64,000 nt of DNA from Rana temporaria (Eukaryota; Chordata; Amphibia; Anura; Ranidae). The position numbers and the translations under genes were made by a program. Shown here in pieces: positions 1 through 11,361 of the stretch. The notes below the pieces were generated by a model. That model was not told the origin of the DNA. It made no database searches and saw only the letters and a program-made list of their open reading frames with translations. The first letter of the stretch is position 1, and each line of letters starts with the position of its first letter. The stretch spans positions 106,063,409 through 106,127,408 of the forward strand of contig NC_053495.1 in assembly GCF_905171775.1 (NCBI RefSeq). The letters run 5' to 3'.

Positions 1-240
1 CATGTGAGTGCTATCCATACGTTTTTCCTTTTCCTTTCTTTTTGTTCTACTTATTCTTCTCCCCCTTCTCCTCTTTTTTTCTTTTTTTCATCTCTTTTCC
101 CTCCTTCTTTTTACCCCCCCCCTCTTCTTTTTGAATCTCTTTTTCTTTTGTTATCATTCAATTTTATTTTTGTCTGCTTATTTGTACTGGTGATTAATAG
201 CATGTATTTCTTCTTAATTCTTTTTTCTTATATCTGATTT
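1..240. repeat. Pyrimidine-rich low-complexity tract
   Basis: The plus strand is almost pure C and T for about 200 bases, so the translations across it are artefacts. A similar pyrimidine tract lies upstream of the hammerhead-like motif in the right half of the 49.7-53.5 kb palindrome. The tract may therefore be part of the same class of element as the motif at 861-898; this is an inference from position and composition. Confidence 0.6.
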
Positions 241-860
241 GTTCTTTAGTACTTCTTATCCAGGGTAAGCAGCGCACTTCCTCCCTTTAGTGACTCTCCT
301 TGGCCCCTTTTACCATGTGACCTCAGCTTGCTTTCCAAGCCTCGCTGTCACATCAGCTTGAACTGATAGGCCGAGCCGACGTGCGGCGCCTCGATATCAT
401 TGTTTCTATGACGACGGCGGCCGCACAACGGCGCCTTCTGTGATATCGCAGGATATCATTGGCTGATGGCGTTCCCACAGCAGTACACGAGGCAACAGCT
501 GTGCGATCGTGATTGCGATCGCTGATACAGCTTGAGGGTGGACTGTTGGCTCCTTCTAAAGGTATGGGATTGATTAATCCTTCTGGGGGTAATATACAAT
601 GAAATAGTTGTGCGATCACCACGGCAAGCGTGAGTACAGCGGGGGATAGGTACCCCATGTGACTCTCAGCTTGTGTTGTTTTGTTGGTTTACAATCAGCT
701 GGTTTCTAATAGGCACTCAATGAAGGTTCCTTATTGGAGGGGAGGGGAGGGGAGGGGGAGGAGGTGATTGGGATGGGTGGGTTTTATTTTTTTCACATGA
801 TTTTATTGGTGACAGTTTCCTATATATATATTTGTTTGCTGTATTGTATTTGTATCTTTT
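241..860. other. Unassigned sequence upstream of a hammerhead-like motif
   Basis: No convincing gene is seen. The stretch has several short self-complementary words (GATATC, GCGATCGC) and a G-run near 735-765. By its position between a pyrimidine tract and a hammerhead-like motif it is probably the terminal region of a retroelement of the Penelope kind. No coding domain supports that here. Confidence 0.35.
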
Positions 861-898
861 GCCTGACGAAGAGGTCCTGCGTGACCTCGAAACGTTGC
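861..898 (+). ncRNA. Hammerhead-ribozyme-like motif
   Basis: The core reads CTGACGA at 863-869, then one extra A. A perfect 6-bp stem II follows (GAGGTC 871-876 with GACCTC 883-888, six-base loop), then GAAA at 889-892. ACGT at 892-895 is self-complementary and can form a stem III only between two molecules, or as a minimal stem. Stem I is poor: only GC with GC is evident. Hammerhead motifs are known in terminal repeats of Penelope-like elements, and minimal palindromic stem III is known from amphibian satellite hammerheads. The extra A before stem II departs from the canonical core, so self-cleavage is uncertain. Confidence 0.55.
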
Positions 899-983
899 TT
901 TTTCTGGATCGCTAACATGCATTACATTTTTGGACGTTTTTTAAATGATCCTTGGTGTGCTGGCGAATATGTGTATATGATTT

Positions 984-1981
984 GGAGGTGTATCGCATGT
1001 TTAGATTCAGCCCTGAAGTCATCCTGGAATTAGCCACAATCCTGCATGATGACATCACCAGCCAGACACATCGTGGACATGCAGTGCAGCCACTGGTCAA
1101 GGTAGTGGCAACCCTGCATTTCCTGGCAAGTGGATCTTTTCAGCGCACAAGTGGAATTGTGGCTGGGATGTCACAATCCTCCATGAGCAGATGTGTGCAC
1201 CAGGTTATTCCTGCAATCCTGAGACGCATGTCCCACTAGTTCATCAAACCCACCCAGGAGGTCCAGCGGCAGAAGGCAATCACAGATTTCTATCAAATTG
1301 CCAGATTCCCACGCACTGTGGGGGCCATTGATTGTACCCATGTGGCACTACGGCCCCCCCGTGACCTAGAGCATATATACTGTAATAGGAAGCACTGGCA
1401 TTCCATCAATGTTCAGGTCATAGTGGATGCCCATGACCTCATATGGCATGTCCGTGCCAAACACCCCGGGTCCTGTCATGACAGCTTCATCTACCGTCAG
1501 AGCCCCATCCCCACCGAATTTGAACAGAACATGTATGGGGACAGCTGGCTGATTGGTGAGTGACATGGGTGTCAGGTATGACTGTTCCCCCCCATGATGC
1601 AGACATCACGAGGGGCACATGCATTACTAACATCCTCCTGTCTTTTCTCTTCCAGGTGACGCGGCATATGCACTGGGACCCCATCTCATGACTCCATTCC
1701 GGAACCCCCAAACCCCAGGAGAGGAAAGATATAATGAAGCTCACGCACGTACCCGTGGAGTGGTGGAACGCACATTTGGCATCCTTAAGTCCCGTTTCAG
1801 ATGCCTGGATAAATCCGGGGGGACCCTGTTGTATTCCCCAAACTTTGTATGCAAGATCATCGGGGCATGTTGTATTCTGCACAACTTTGCAGAGAGAAGG
1901 GGCCTGCAGATTGACATACGTGATGACCTGACCCCCGAACCACACAATCCCCCCCCCAAGCAACTCTACCCGATCTACTGA
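984..1981 (+). pseudogene. HARBI1-like transposase, copy 1 (broken)
   Basis: A DDE nuclease of the PIF/Harbinger family would cut and paste the element. Two exons are visible. Exon A ends at 1555 before a GTGAG donor and exon B starts at 1656 after a pyrimidine-AG acceptor; across the join the frame reads SWLIG-DAAYALGPHL. Catalytic landmarks are GAIDCTH (first Asp), HPGSCHDS (second Asp) and VVERTFG (Glu). The N-terminus is lost with the 5' truncation. A TAG at 1237-1239 interrupts exon A where copy 2 has CAC. The 3' end, stop at 1979-1981, is shorter and rearranged compared with copies 2 and 3. Confidence 0.85.
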
Positions 1982-3119
1982 GGGAAGAGCAGTCAGGAGT
2001 GGTCTAGTGGAACGTCTCTTTGCACGTTAAACACACACATTAATCATGTCACAAGTAGAATGCACGCGTGCACACCACTGTGTTCCCTAGCACACACACC
2101 CCACATACACCCAAAATTGGATTAGACCCAAGGATACCCCATGGTATTAGGGAGCAGCAACGCCGCGCCAAGGCTCCAATTATGTTGCTGTCCATTCATA
2201 CACCTTTCACATGGCAGAGGGTGACACCCCTTTTCAAGCAGGAGCGACACCCCCCCCCCATTCACACACCAGTCACACTGTAGTATACACTCCTCACCGT
2301 GTGTAGGGACTACAAAAAAAATAAAAACTCAAACTTTGAGCATAAAATAAAAATATAAAAGCTCATAACCTGAGCAAAAAAAAAATATCCAAAAATCAAA
2401 AAATTATGAGCATAATCAAAGTAAATAGAAAAAGCTCCTTATCTGAGCACCAAGGGATAAAAAAAAAAAAAAAGGGACAGGAAAATAATTTTTTTTTTTT
2501 AGACATCCTCGTGCCAAGGGTGCCCCGGCTCTGGCTCCTCAGTCGGCGTGGTTGAGCCTGGGGTGGGGATGGAGCATGGGGTGGGGATGGAGGGGGGAGG
2601 AGCAGCATCCCCTACTTCCTCACTCCTGGCAGGTGGTGCCTGTCTGCCCTCCATGGCGTTGGCCAGGCGGGTGAGCACATTGTTGGTTTGTGCCAACATC
2701 CGCAGCTGCCGGGTGGTATTGTTCCTCTGGTGCCACCGGGTAAGTCTCCCCTCCTCCCGCACAGCAGCAGTGTTGGCCTCCACCGCACCTGCCAACCTGC
2801 TCACCTCCGCTGTGAGCAAAGCGGTGGCGTCCTGCTGCTCAACCATGCAGGTGACCATGGCTCCACAGTTCGCACTGACTTCCTCCAGGCTCTCTGTGTC
2901 TCTTTTCCCCTGGTCAGCATGCAGGGTGAGGGCCTGCTGCACAGAGGAGGAGGAGGATGCCAGGCTGTCCGTCACCCGCCTCAAATCAACCACCATGGCC
3001 CCTATATGGCAGGTCTGCTGGGCCTGTTCCTCATGCAGCCCCTCTCGGAGGCTGGAGGGTACACCCCTCGTTTTGCAAAGAGCCTTCCTGGGAGGAGAGG
3101 CTGGGGCCCGTACTGAGGG

Positions 3120-3245
3120 AGAAGAAGGGGAGTGGGCCACACTGGAGGGAGGGACACTGGAGGGAGGGACACTGGAAGGAGGGACACTGGAGGGGGCGAC
3201 AATGGTGGGAGGGACACTGGAGGGAGGGACACTGGAGGGGCTTGC
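3120..3245. repeat. Short tandem repeat in Myb-like exon 2
   Basis: About nine repeats of a 15-bp unit (ACTGGAGGGAGGGAC on the plus strand) encode a VPPSS pentapeptide array on the minus strand. It lies in the Ser/Pro-rich spacer of the Myb-like protein. The equivalent part of copies 2 and 3 is also Ser/Pro-rich but not as regular. Confidence 0.75.
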
Positions 3246-3958
3246 CCTGGAGGGGGATGACGTTATGGTCGGAGGGGTGGTGGGGAGGTCAGGGATGGTG
3301 GGATCCTCCTGGAGGAAGACAGAGTCCTCCAGGTGGAGGATAATGGACTCCTCCTCCACTTCCTCCTCCATAGTTGGCCTATGTTCACTCTCCTCCTCCA
3401 CCAACATGGCCAGTATCTCCATGGGGGTTGACTGTACCACCTGGTGATGTGGGGATGGCGTGGGTCACCTTGCAGCCGACGACGGCCCAGCTTCATCCTC
3501 AACATCTGTGGATGACACAAAAAAACACATGTTGCTGGAGCCACACACTTGTTACATGTTCCCTTCTACCCCCTCCCATGATACACAGCAAATATGAGAA
3601 AAAAAATTGTTACATGTTCCCTTCTACCCCCTCATATATTCACTTCTACCCCCTCCCATGATACACAGCAAATATGAGAGAAAAAAAACTTGTTACATGT
3701 TCCTTTCTACCCCCTCATATGTTCACTTCTAACCCCTCCCATGATACACAGCAAATATGAGAAAAAAAAACTTGTTACATGTTCCCTTCTACCAGGGCCG
3801 GACTGGGAATGAAAACCAGCCCTGGAAATAATTTCATACCAGCCCCACAGCATAACGTCATTATTTTCTTATTCATAAAAAGGAAACATTTTAAAGCACA
3901 TTTGAAGAGTGTATTATGTAAAGATATGACACAAATGAAAACACACAGACTCCGCTGT

Positions 3959-4124
3959 GCTCCCCCTCAAGGGTCCCCACTCACCAGATCCAACTCCCCG
4001 CCAGGGCTACACAGCATGTAGTAGGTATATGTAGGTATAGTGGAAAACTGGGAAGCCTATACTACATGCTGTGTACTCCTGGCGGGGAGTTGGATCTGGT
4101 GAGTGGGGACCCTTGTGGGGGAGC
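3959..4124. repeat. Large hairpin
   Basis: Arms of about 64 bp (3959-4022 and 4060-4124) are inverted copies separated by about 37 bp. The pairing includes GATCCAACTCCCCGCC against GGCGGGGAGTTGGATC. It lies inside the hAT element at 3793-7103. Confidence 0.75.
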
Positions 4125-4523
4125 ACCGGGACCACCGCGAATGCTGTATCAGCTGTATAGGAACACCTTTCCTCACTGCAAGAACCTGCATCCATAAGCC
4201 CTGACTGTAATCAATAGAACTTCTCCCACTAGAGACTATTGTGTTTTATGTTTTTATGTGATCTCCTTCATGTGGCCTTACCGGTCAGACATCATATAGC
4301 CTTAGACCTGAGGCTGCAATTGGACTATATACTTTCATTCACTGTATGATTATTTTAATTCTCACCTACACATAGCATTTGTTAACAGAGGCGTACCTAG
4401 AGCATTTGCCACCCGGGGCGGATCCTATATCTGGCACCTCCCCCCCACCATAACATGTAAAAACACCCCACTGTGCTCCCTGCATCCTTCAATATCTTTT
4501 TGTCACTTATGTGTACCCCGTCT

Positions 4524-4960
4524 CCACAACTGCACCTCTGGACCCCTTTACATTACACAGCACCCTGCACCTCTGGACCCTTTTACATTACACAGCACCC
4601 TGCACGTCTGGACCCTTTCACATTACACAGCACCCTGCACCTCTGGACCCTTTTACATTACACAGCACCCTGCACCTCTGGGCCCCTTTACATTACACAG
4701 CACCCTGCACCTCTGGACCCTTTTACATTACACAGCACCCTGCACCTCTGGACCCTTTTACATTACACAGCACCCTGCACCTCTGGACCCTTTTACATTA
4801 CACAGCCCTTATACCTCTGAACTCCATTACATTACCCTGCACCTCTAGACCGCTTTACATTACACAGCCCCCTGCACCTCTGGACCTCTTTACATTACAC
4901 AGCCATTGTACCTCTGGACCCCTTTACATTACACAGCCCCCCACAGCTCTGGACACCTGT
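4524..4960. repeat. 35-bp minisatellite
   Basis: Around a dozen copies of a 35-bp unit containing CACCCTGCACCTCTGGACCC and TTTACATTACACAG are arranged head to tail. The first eight are nearly identical; units after 4800 are degenerate. 35 is not a multiple of three, so the long open frames across it are an effect of the repeat and not evidence of coding. Confidence 0.9.
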
Positions 4961-5494
4961 ATGTTACACAGATACCCCCCTAACAGTTCTGGACCCCTGC
5001 ATTTTACACATACCACCCTACAGTGTAGGTCCCCACTACAGTACAGACCCCTGGAGAGCCATCTGCTGGGAAGCAGAGGATCAGATGAGTAGAAGTGTTT
5101 ATTTCACCCCTAGATAAAGCCAGAAAGTAACCCTTGCAGTGCAAGTACAGCCCCAGAGTTGGGCTTCAGGATCACCTCTTGTTTTGGTTACAACTTTGAA
5201 TTTTCCCTCACATTCAGTGATCATTGGGACAGACAGAGAAGCTACCTAGTAGGAAAACAGACAGAAATTAAAATGAGGTTCTAACCCTTCTTTATTCTAC
5301 TCCCCCTAAAAAAAAAAACGTTTTGGTATACATATAATTCATAAGGCTAAAAACAGACCAGTGGCCATGAAGTGAAACATCTTACGGCTTCTGAAGTTTC
5401 AATCTACATGAAATCATAACAAAATACCTGGGCTAAGTATTGCCAGGTTTGGCATGCAGGAGCAAAGGCGCTTTCTTGACTTCTCCTGGGGTTA

Positions 5495-5876
5495 GGCCTC
5501 TTTCACACGGAGCAGATCCGTAATTGATCCGATCCGTGTGTGTCTGTCAGCTCAGCGGGGATCCCCGCTGAGCTGTCGGCGGACAGGGCGGTCCCCGCAC
5601 ACAGTGGAGAGACCGCCCTGTCTCTCCTCCGCTCTCCCCTATGGGGAATCGGATGAATACGGACCGTGTGTCCGTATTCATCCGATCCGTTCCGCCTGAC
5701 GGAAGAAAAATAGGGTTTTCTTCCATCCGCAAAAGCAGATCTTTGCGGACGCGGATGGTTGCGGACGTTAGCGGATGCATCATCCGCTAACGTCTGCAAT
5801 CCCATAGGGAACCATTACAAGTCCGTAAACGGACTTGTAATAAACGGACCGTTCGTCCGTACGTCTGAAAGGGGCC
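5495..5876. mobile_element. Harbinger-type MITE (TTA target duplication)
   Basis: The ends GGCCTCTTTCACACG and CGTCTGAAAGGGGCC are imperfect inverted repeats flanked by TTA on both sides (5492-5494, 5877-5879). The interior is rich in inverted words based on GATCCG and GGACGG. It resembles the GGCCCCATACACACG group seen at 30957 and 63481. Confidence 0.75.
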
Positions 5877-5973
5877 TTAGTTCGATCATCAGACCCCCCT
5901 CCCCACCCTACATCAAAACACACATGGAGACTGGAGGGCCTGTGACTTTGCAGGGGCAGGGGGGGGGGGTGCG

Positions 5974-6583
5974 TGCCAGTCTGCACACCCGGGATCCCCT
6001 TCTCTCCGTGGTCGCGGCAGCGAATGTCACAGCCGAACCGAGCAGAGAGAAGCCGCCTCCCCCTCCTCCTTTATGTCTACACAGTGCTGTTGGATGGAGG
6101 GAAGTGGGGTGGTCTGTAGGACTCTACAGCAAGTTTTAGATATCACATAGGAAGATAGGGCAAAGTATTAAATGTACTTCGTTCCCTGGCAAACAGAACA
6201 CATCATTAAAAATAGAAGTGAGACTTCTTCATTAACCATTTCTCATTCCAAAGCATTGCTAGTTTTTGTCAGCCACTCGTGATTAACTCACATATCTGCT
6301 AAATCACCCTTCTGTTTCTTGCATTAGCTTTACCACTTTCTGTGTCACTTGCACACTAAACAAAGGTAATGAAGATGGTGCATTGTGCCAGTCTGCACAC
6401 CCGGGATCCCCTTCTCTCCGTGGTCGCTGCAGCAAATGTCACAGCCGAACCGAGCAGAGAGTAGCCGCCTCCCTCTCCTCCTTTATGTCTACACAGTGCT
6501 GTGCATGCAGGAGGAGGGGGAGGCGGCTACTCTCTGCTCGGTTCGGCTGTGACATTCGCTGCCGCGACCACGGAGAGAAGGGG
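5974..6583. repeat. Duplicated and inverted block inside the hAT element
   Basis: A roughly 115-130 bp block beginning GCCAGTCTGCACACCC occurs at about 5974-6110 and again at 6387-6500. Part of it then follows inverted at about 6508-6583. The last two form a close palindrome around 6504. No coding sequence is supported. Confidence 0.7.
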
Positions 6584-7973
6584 ATAATTGGGCCGGGTGT
6601 GCTTACTGTCCCCCCCCCCAAGCCACAATCTCGGGCTCTCCCTGTGTGTTCTGTGCCGCTGCCTTACCTCGCGGCGCTCTCTGCTTCAGTCGGGGGGGTG
6701 CACCGGTCTGACCCCCCCCCACAGCGTGTGGGCGGTGCTGGCGCCGCACGGGACGATGGAACTAGATATGATGATCAGTTCTCCTGCTCGGCTCCTCCCC
6801 TCCCTCGACACATGATCGCTCCAGCCTCCAGTCCACACAGTGCAGGAAGGAAAGTGCAGCGGCGAGCATGGCAGCCGCAACCCGCCGGCGGCCGGCCCGC
6901 CGCTGCTTTTTATTCACATAATGTGACATAACTTGACACTGGAGTGACTACACCTATGCATAGGGCAGGCGTCCACCCCTGCATAATTGCAAAGTGCGGC
7001 CGCGATGGCGGCCGCGGCCGTAGCCCACAGCTGATTAGTTTGACTGACAGCAGGCGGCCTACCGGGAATTTTCCCGGTATCCCGGTAGGCCAGTCCGGCC
7101 CTGCCTTCTACCCACTCACATGATACACAGCAAATATGAGATAAAACACACTTACCAGTCCCCAAGTCCCCAACAGTGGAGTCATATCCTGGAACTCCCT
7201 CCACCTGCTCCAGCGGCAAACTTTGAGATATGATCTCCTCCTCCGGATTTAAACGTATTGGGCAGGCTGGTCCTCCTCCCGTGCCCCTGGTATGTTTCCG
7301 GATAATCACCAGCTTATCCCGGACCCTACACCGCATATCGTTCATCTTTTTTTGAATATCCTCCCAGGTCCTCTCCTCATTGCCCAGGGCATTTATGTCC
7401 AAAGTAATGGCATCATAGATAGCCCTCCTTTGGGCTACGGTGGTGTGCTTCCGCTGGGCACCATACAGCACAGTAGTATGGCGAGTAAGTGCCGCCAGCA
7501 TTACCTCCATCTCAGAGGAGTTAAAGTTCGCTTTCCTCTTTTTTTCCCTCTGAGGAGGTGCCATCTCCAATAAAGGACAAAATTACCTTGCTCAGGGGGG
7601 GGTGGAAAAAGCAGGATGTAATTTTGCACAGGACCTGCGCAGGTCTGCCCCTATTTATTTGCTCAGTGCAAGCAGGTGGGCAGGATTTGCCCAGAAAGTA
7701 GGACAGGCGCAGTTGCACGCATGCGCACACGGGAGCGGTCGAACTGCGCATGCGTGCACCGAGCGCAAGCCACTGCTGAGCGGACAGACCATCATTTGCA
7801 TAGGGGCACACCCACTTTCACTTGCGCCCTCAATTTTGCCTTACACAGGAGCAAATTACCACACAAAAGACATCCTGAATCAGGTGGCAATCTTGCCAAA
7901 TTGCCCCGGCGCAGAGCAATTCAGCTGAGCTGGACAGGTGTAATTAATGGGCAAATCTACCTGAATCTGGGCC

Positions 7974-8196
7974 AATATTAATAAAACATATATATCCGCC
8001 CAAGTATCAAAAATTAACTGATTAAACACCACATCGAGCTCACATTCATCCATGATCACAAACATATTATTAAAAATTGCTTCCCACACATGGAAAACAT
8101 TTGACATCCCAATGTAGGAAAAAAAACTTTCTTAAAACATTTTAAAACTGAAAAAACAAACGTGAGGAATAAATATAAAAATACAGACACTAACCA
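7974..8196. other. AT-rich 3' flank of the Penelope-like fragment
   Basis: This sequence lies between the right end of Harbinger copy 1 and the stop codon of the GIY-YIG reading frame. It is probably the 3' untranslated part of the Penelope-like element read on the minus strand. No further feature is seen. Confidence 0.4.
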
Positions 8197-8663
8197 TTAT
8201 GAATTGGCTATAAAGCAGTTGACATCCACTTCTATATTTAGGCTGAAGGGTGTATAGCACTTTAACTTGTAAACCCAAGACATTTCCAACTTGGAGATGG
8301 TTCTCACCAGATGACTTCCTCTCCAGTGGGGACTGTATTTATCTATCCCCAAAAAAATAGTATTTTTGGGATTTCTGTTGTGTACAGTTAAATAGTGCTT
8401 GGACACAGAATGTTTGGTATAGCCTAAACGAATGTTGTTAATATGCTCGTTTAAACAAACCTGTAGGGGACGCTTGGTCCTGCCCACATATTGAAGCCCA
8501 CAAAGGCACTGGAGCATATATACTACCCCAGTTGTGGAGCATGTAATGAATGGTTTAATGGCATAACTTTTCGATGTACGGGTAGAATTAAAAGTAGTCC
8601 TTCTAGAGTTGCAACCATTGAGGGAGCAGACCTGACACTTACCACATTTATAGTATCCTGTAA
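8197..8663 (-). pseudogene. Penelope-like element, C-terminal GIY-YIG endonuclease fragment
   Basis: The minus-strand frame starts in a cysteine motif (YYKCGKCQVC), the linker finger typical of Penelope-like proteins. It continues into a GIY-YIG nuclease: VVYMLQC (GIY position), QYVGRTKRPL (YIG position) and NEH. It ends with the family-style tail WVYKLKC and a stop at 8197-8199. The nuclease nicks target DNA for retrotransposition. In the segment normally of the form LxxRxxEH, the Arg is Cys here, so activity is doubtful. The reverse transcriptase is missing; upstream the frame runs into a solo transposon end (8664-8693), so the copy is a fragment. Confidence 0.85.
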
Positions 8664-8693
8664 GTTTTACGCCAGGATACAAGAATCTGGCCC
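8664..8693. repeat. Solo 30-bp MITE terminal repeat
   Basis: The 30 bp ending AAGAATCTGGCCC is an inverted near-copy of the left end of the MITE at 8722. It stands alone at the border between Penelope coding sequence and the repeat flank. It could be a relic of a second MITE lost by deletion or of an aborted transposition. Confidence 0.7.
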
Positions 8694-8721
8694 TATATGT
8701 GCAAACAACAATAAACATGCT

Positions 8722-9455
8722 GGGCCAGATTCTCGTATCCTGGCGTAAAACTATGCAGGCGTAACGTATCTCGTTTACGCTACGCGGCCGCAAGTTTTAC
8801 GGGCAAGTGCTTGATTCACAAAGCACTTGCCTGTAAAGTTGCGGCGGCGTAGCGTAAATCCTCCGGCGCAAGCCCGCCTAATTCAAATGATCCAGGTAGG
8901 GGGCGTGGACCATTTAAATTAGGCACGTTCCCGCACCGATCGTACTGCGCATGCACCGTCCCTAAAATTTCCCGACGTGCATTGCGCTAAATGACGTCGC
9001 AAGGTTGTCATTGGTTTTGACGTTAACGTAAATTTGCGTCCAGCGCCATTCACGGACGACTTACGCAAACTACGTACATTTTTAAATTTCGACGCAGGAA
9101 CGACGGCCATACTTAACAATGGTTGCCCCTCATATAGCAGGGGCAACTTTATGCATCGCAAATGCTACGGAAACGTCGTAAATTCACTGCGTCGACCGCG
9201 CGTACGTTCGGGAATCTCGCGTAAATAGCTAATTTGCATTGACGATAGGGAAAACGACGTCGGCGAAACCTAGCGGCGGGAAAAAAAATTGCATCTAAGA
9301 TCTGACAGCGTAAGAGCCTTACGCCTGTCAGATATAATGGATATCTATGCGTAACTGATTCTAAGAATCAGTCGCATAGATACGCCGGGCCAGATTAGGA
9401 CTTACGACGGTGCAAATGGCGTTGCGCCGTCGTAAGCCCTTTGAGAATCTGGCCC
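8722..9455. mobile_element. Harbinger-type MITE (GCT target duplication)
   Basis: The ends GGGCCAGATTCTC and GAGAATCTGGCCC are perfect inverted repeats, and GCT flanks both sides (8719-8721, 9456-9458). The inverted copy of the same flank near 14888 lacks the element and has a single GCT, which supports the boundaries. The interior shares motifs such as CTAAATGACGTCGCAAGG with the MITEs at 13404 and 62169. Confidence 0.9.
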
Positions 9456-9844
9456 GCTGTGATTAATTAATTGCCATACTAGTAGCCAGATTCAGAAAGA
9501 CTTACGCGGCGTAAATGTAAATATGCGCCGGCGCATTTATGTTCCGTACCCACAGAACAAGATACGCCTGAAAATAGGCTTCCTCCGACCGACGTAACTT
9601 TCCTACGCCGGCGTATCGTGGGCGCATATTTACGCTCGACGCATCTTGCGCTCACATTGATTTCCTATTCAAATATGCAAATGAGGGAGATACGCCAATT
9701 CACGCATGTAAGTGCGCCTGACGCAGGCTACGCGCGGTGTGCGTAAGTCGTACGTCAGGCCTAAAGTTATTCCATCAAAAAGCTGGAATATCTTTGCACC
9801 AGGCGTGCACAGGTCAGCTGGAGAGCAGCTACAGCAGCAGCGTT

Positions 9845-11358
9845 ATGGACGAGCTGAGCAAGCTGAGCATCCACACTTGCAGGACAACACATCTGTGTGC
9901 CAACATGCCAGGGCCAGCCGTGGTCCTAGAACTACTAATGGGTCCACCGACCCGTAGGAGGGCACGGGAGAGGATATACCGCACGCGCATGGACGTCTTG
10001 GCATGGGTGATTAAGAGGTGTATCGCATCTTCAGATTCAGCCCTGATGCCATCCTCGAATTAGCCAGAACCCTGCATGATGACATCACCAGCAAGACACA
10101 TCGTGCACATGCAGTGCAGCCACTGGTCAAGGTACTGGCAACATTGCATTTTCTTGCAAGTGGATCTTGTCAGCGTACAAGTGGAGTAGTGGCTGGGATG
10201 TCACAATCCACCATGAGCAGATGTGTGCACCAGGTTGTCCCCGCAATCCTCAAAAGCATGTCCCACCACTTCATCAGACCCACCCAGGAGCATCTGCAGC
10301 AGAAGGCAATGGAGGATTTCTACAGAATTGCCAGATTCCCACGCACCGTGGGGGCCATTGATTGCACACATGTTGCACTACGCCCCCCCCCCGTGACACA
10401 GAGCACATATACTGCAATCGGAAGCATTGGCATTTCATCAACGTACAGGTGATAGCCGATGCCCAATGCCTCATATGGCATGTCCGTGCCAAACACCCAG
10501 GGTCCAGCCACGACAGCTACATATACCGTCAAAGCAGCATCCCAACGGATTTTGAACAGAACGTGTATAGGGACAGCTGGCTGGTTGGTGAGTGACATGG
10601 GTGTCAGGCATGACTGTCCGACCCCATGATGCAGACATCACGAGGGGCACATGCACGACTAACATCCTTCTGTCTTTTCCCTTCCAGGTGACTCTGCATA
10701 TGCACTTGGACCCCATCTAATGACTCCATACCGGACTCCCCAAACCACAGGAGAGCAAAACTACAATGCTGCACACATACATACCCGTGCAGTGGTGGAA
10801 TGCGCCTTTGGCCTCCTGAAGTCCCGTTTCCGATGCCTGGATAAGTCCCGGGGGACCCTGTTGTATTCCCCAAACTTTGTGTGCCAGATCATCGGTGCAT
10901 GTTGCATTCTACACAACTACGCCATGCAAAAGGGCCTGGAGATTGGCCTACGTGATGACCTGACCCCCGAACCACACAGTCCCCCCCTAACCGAGGGTAG
11001 CCGTCTGCTGAGGGAGCAGCAGTCAGGAGACGCCTCACAGAAGACATGTTTGCACGTTAAACACACACATTCATCATGGCACAAGGAGAATGCACGCATG
11101 CACACCACTGTGGTCCCTAGCACACACACATCACATCCACATCATATTGGATTAGCCCAAGTCCACCATGCAGGACTTGGGAGCCACGCCAAGGCTCCAA
11201 TTATGTCGCTGTACATTCATACCACATTCACACGGGTTGTGGGGATAACTTCTCCCCAACGACTGAGGGTGACACCCCTTACTGGCAGGAGTGTCACCCC
11301 CCCCCCCCATTCACACACCAGTCACACTGTAGCCAGCACTCCTCACTGTGTGCTTTAA
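9845..11358 (+). pseudogene. HARBI1-like transposase, copy 2 (frameshifted)
   Basis: Exon A runs from ATG 9845 to 10587 (GTGAG donor) and exon B from 10688 (TTCCAG acceptor). Landmarks are YRIFRFSPDAILELA (N-terminal helices), GAIDCTH, HPGSSHDS, DSAYALGPHL and AVVECAFGLL. Compared with copy 3, the N-terminal part has frame changes near 9890 and 10012. A third shift lies in the C-run near 10383-10390, just after the first catalytic Asp. The frame does not stop after SGDASQ as in copy 3 but continues to 11358, apparently by loss of a TAG. The transposase is therefore unlikely to be made, although all three catalytic motifs are still recognisable. Confidence 0.85.
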
Positions 11359-11361
11359 AAA

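Larger units (their letters stand above)
3793..7103. mobile_element. Non-autonomous hAT element with 8-bp target duplication
   Basis: Terminal repeats CAGGGCCGGACTGG (left) and CCAGTCCGGCCCTG (right) are perfect inverted copies. The element is flanked by the direct repeat CCTTCTAC at 3785-3792 and 7104-7111. An 8-bp duplication is the hallmark of hAT. No transposase is visible inside. The interior holds a hairpin (3959-4124), a 35-bp minisatellite, a nested MITE (5495-5876) and a duplicated and inverted block (5974-6583). It inserted into the intron of the Harbinger copy 1 Myb-like gene. Confidence 0.9.
2499..7564 (-). pseudogene. Harbinger Myb/SANT-like partner gene, copy 1 (broken)
   Basis: Exon 1 (7156-7564) begins MAPPQREKKRK and carries the helical DNA-binding segment with conserved TRGTGG and EEEI stretches. 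It ends at a GTAAG donor. Exon 2 (2499-3505) follows a CCACAG acceptor. It opens DVEDEAGPSS and then meets a TGA about 13 codons in; beyond the stop the frame stays open for over 300 codons, with Ser/Pro-rich and coiled-coil-like regions. Family knowledge: Harbinger elements need a Myb-like partner that binds the ends and helps bring the transposase into the nucleus. The intron was enlarged by the hAT element at 3793-7103. Confidence 0.75.
984..7973 (+). mobile_element. PIF/Harbinger transposon, copy 1 (5'-truncated)
   Basis: This element carries a HARBI1-type transposase on the plus strand (984-1981) and a convergent Myb-like gene on the minus strand (2499-7564). Its right end, CCTGAATCTGGGCC, matches the terminal repeats of copy 2. 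The left end is missing: homology to copy 2 begins abruptly near 984, right after the hammerhead-bearing sequence. A 3.3-kb hAT element (3793-7103) sits in the intron of the Myb-like gene. Both genes carry nonsense or frameshift lesions, so the copy is dead. Confidence 0.85.

Noticed and set aside
2548..3447. Plus-strand frame of 299 codons
   Set aside because: It is the complement of exon 2 of the Myb-like gene of Harbinger copy 1, whose minus-strand frame matches copies 2 and 3 in sequence and splice position.
4388..4450. CAGAGGCGTACCTAGAGC as the end of another nested hAT element
   Set aside because: It resembles a hAT end, but no inverted partner or 8-bp duplication was found nearby, so it is not annotated.
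4473..5092. Two long overlapping plus-strand frames rich in Leu, His and Thr
   Set aside because: They run across a 35-bp minisatellite. The period is not divisible by three, so similar peptides appear in several frames. This is a repeat artefact.
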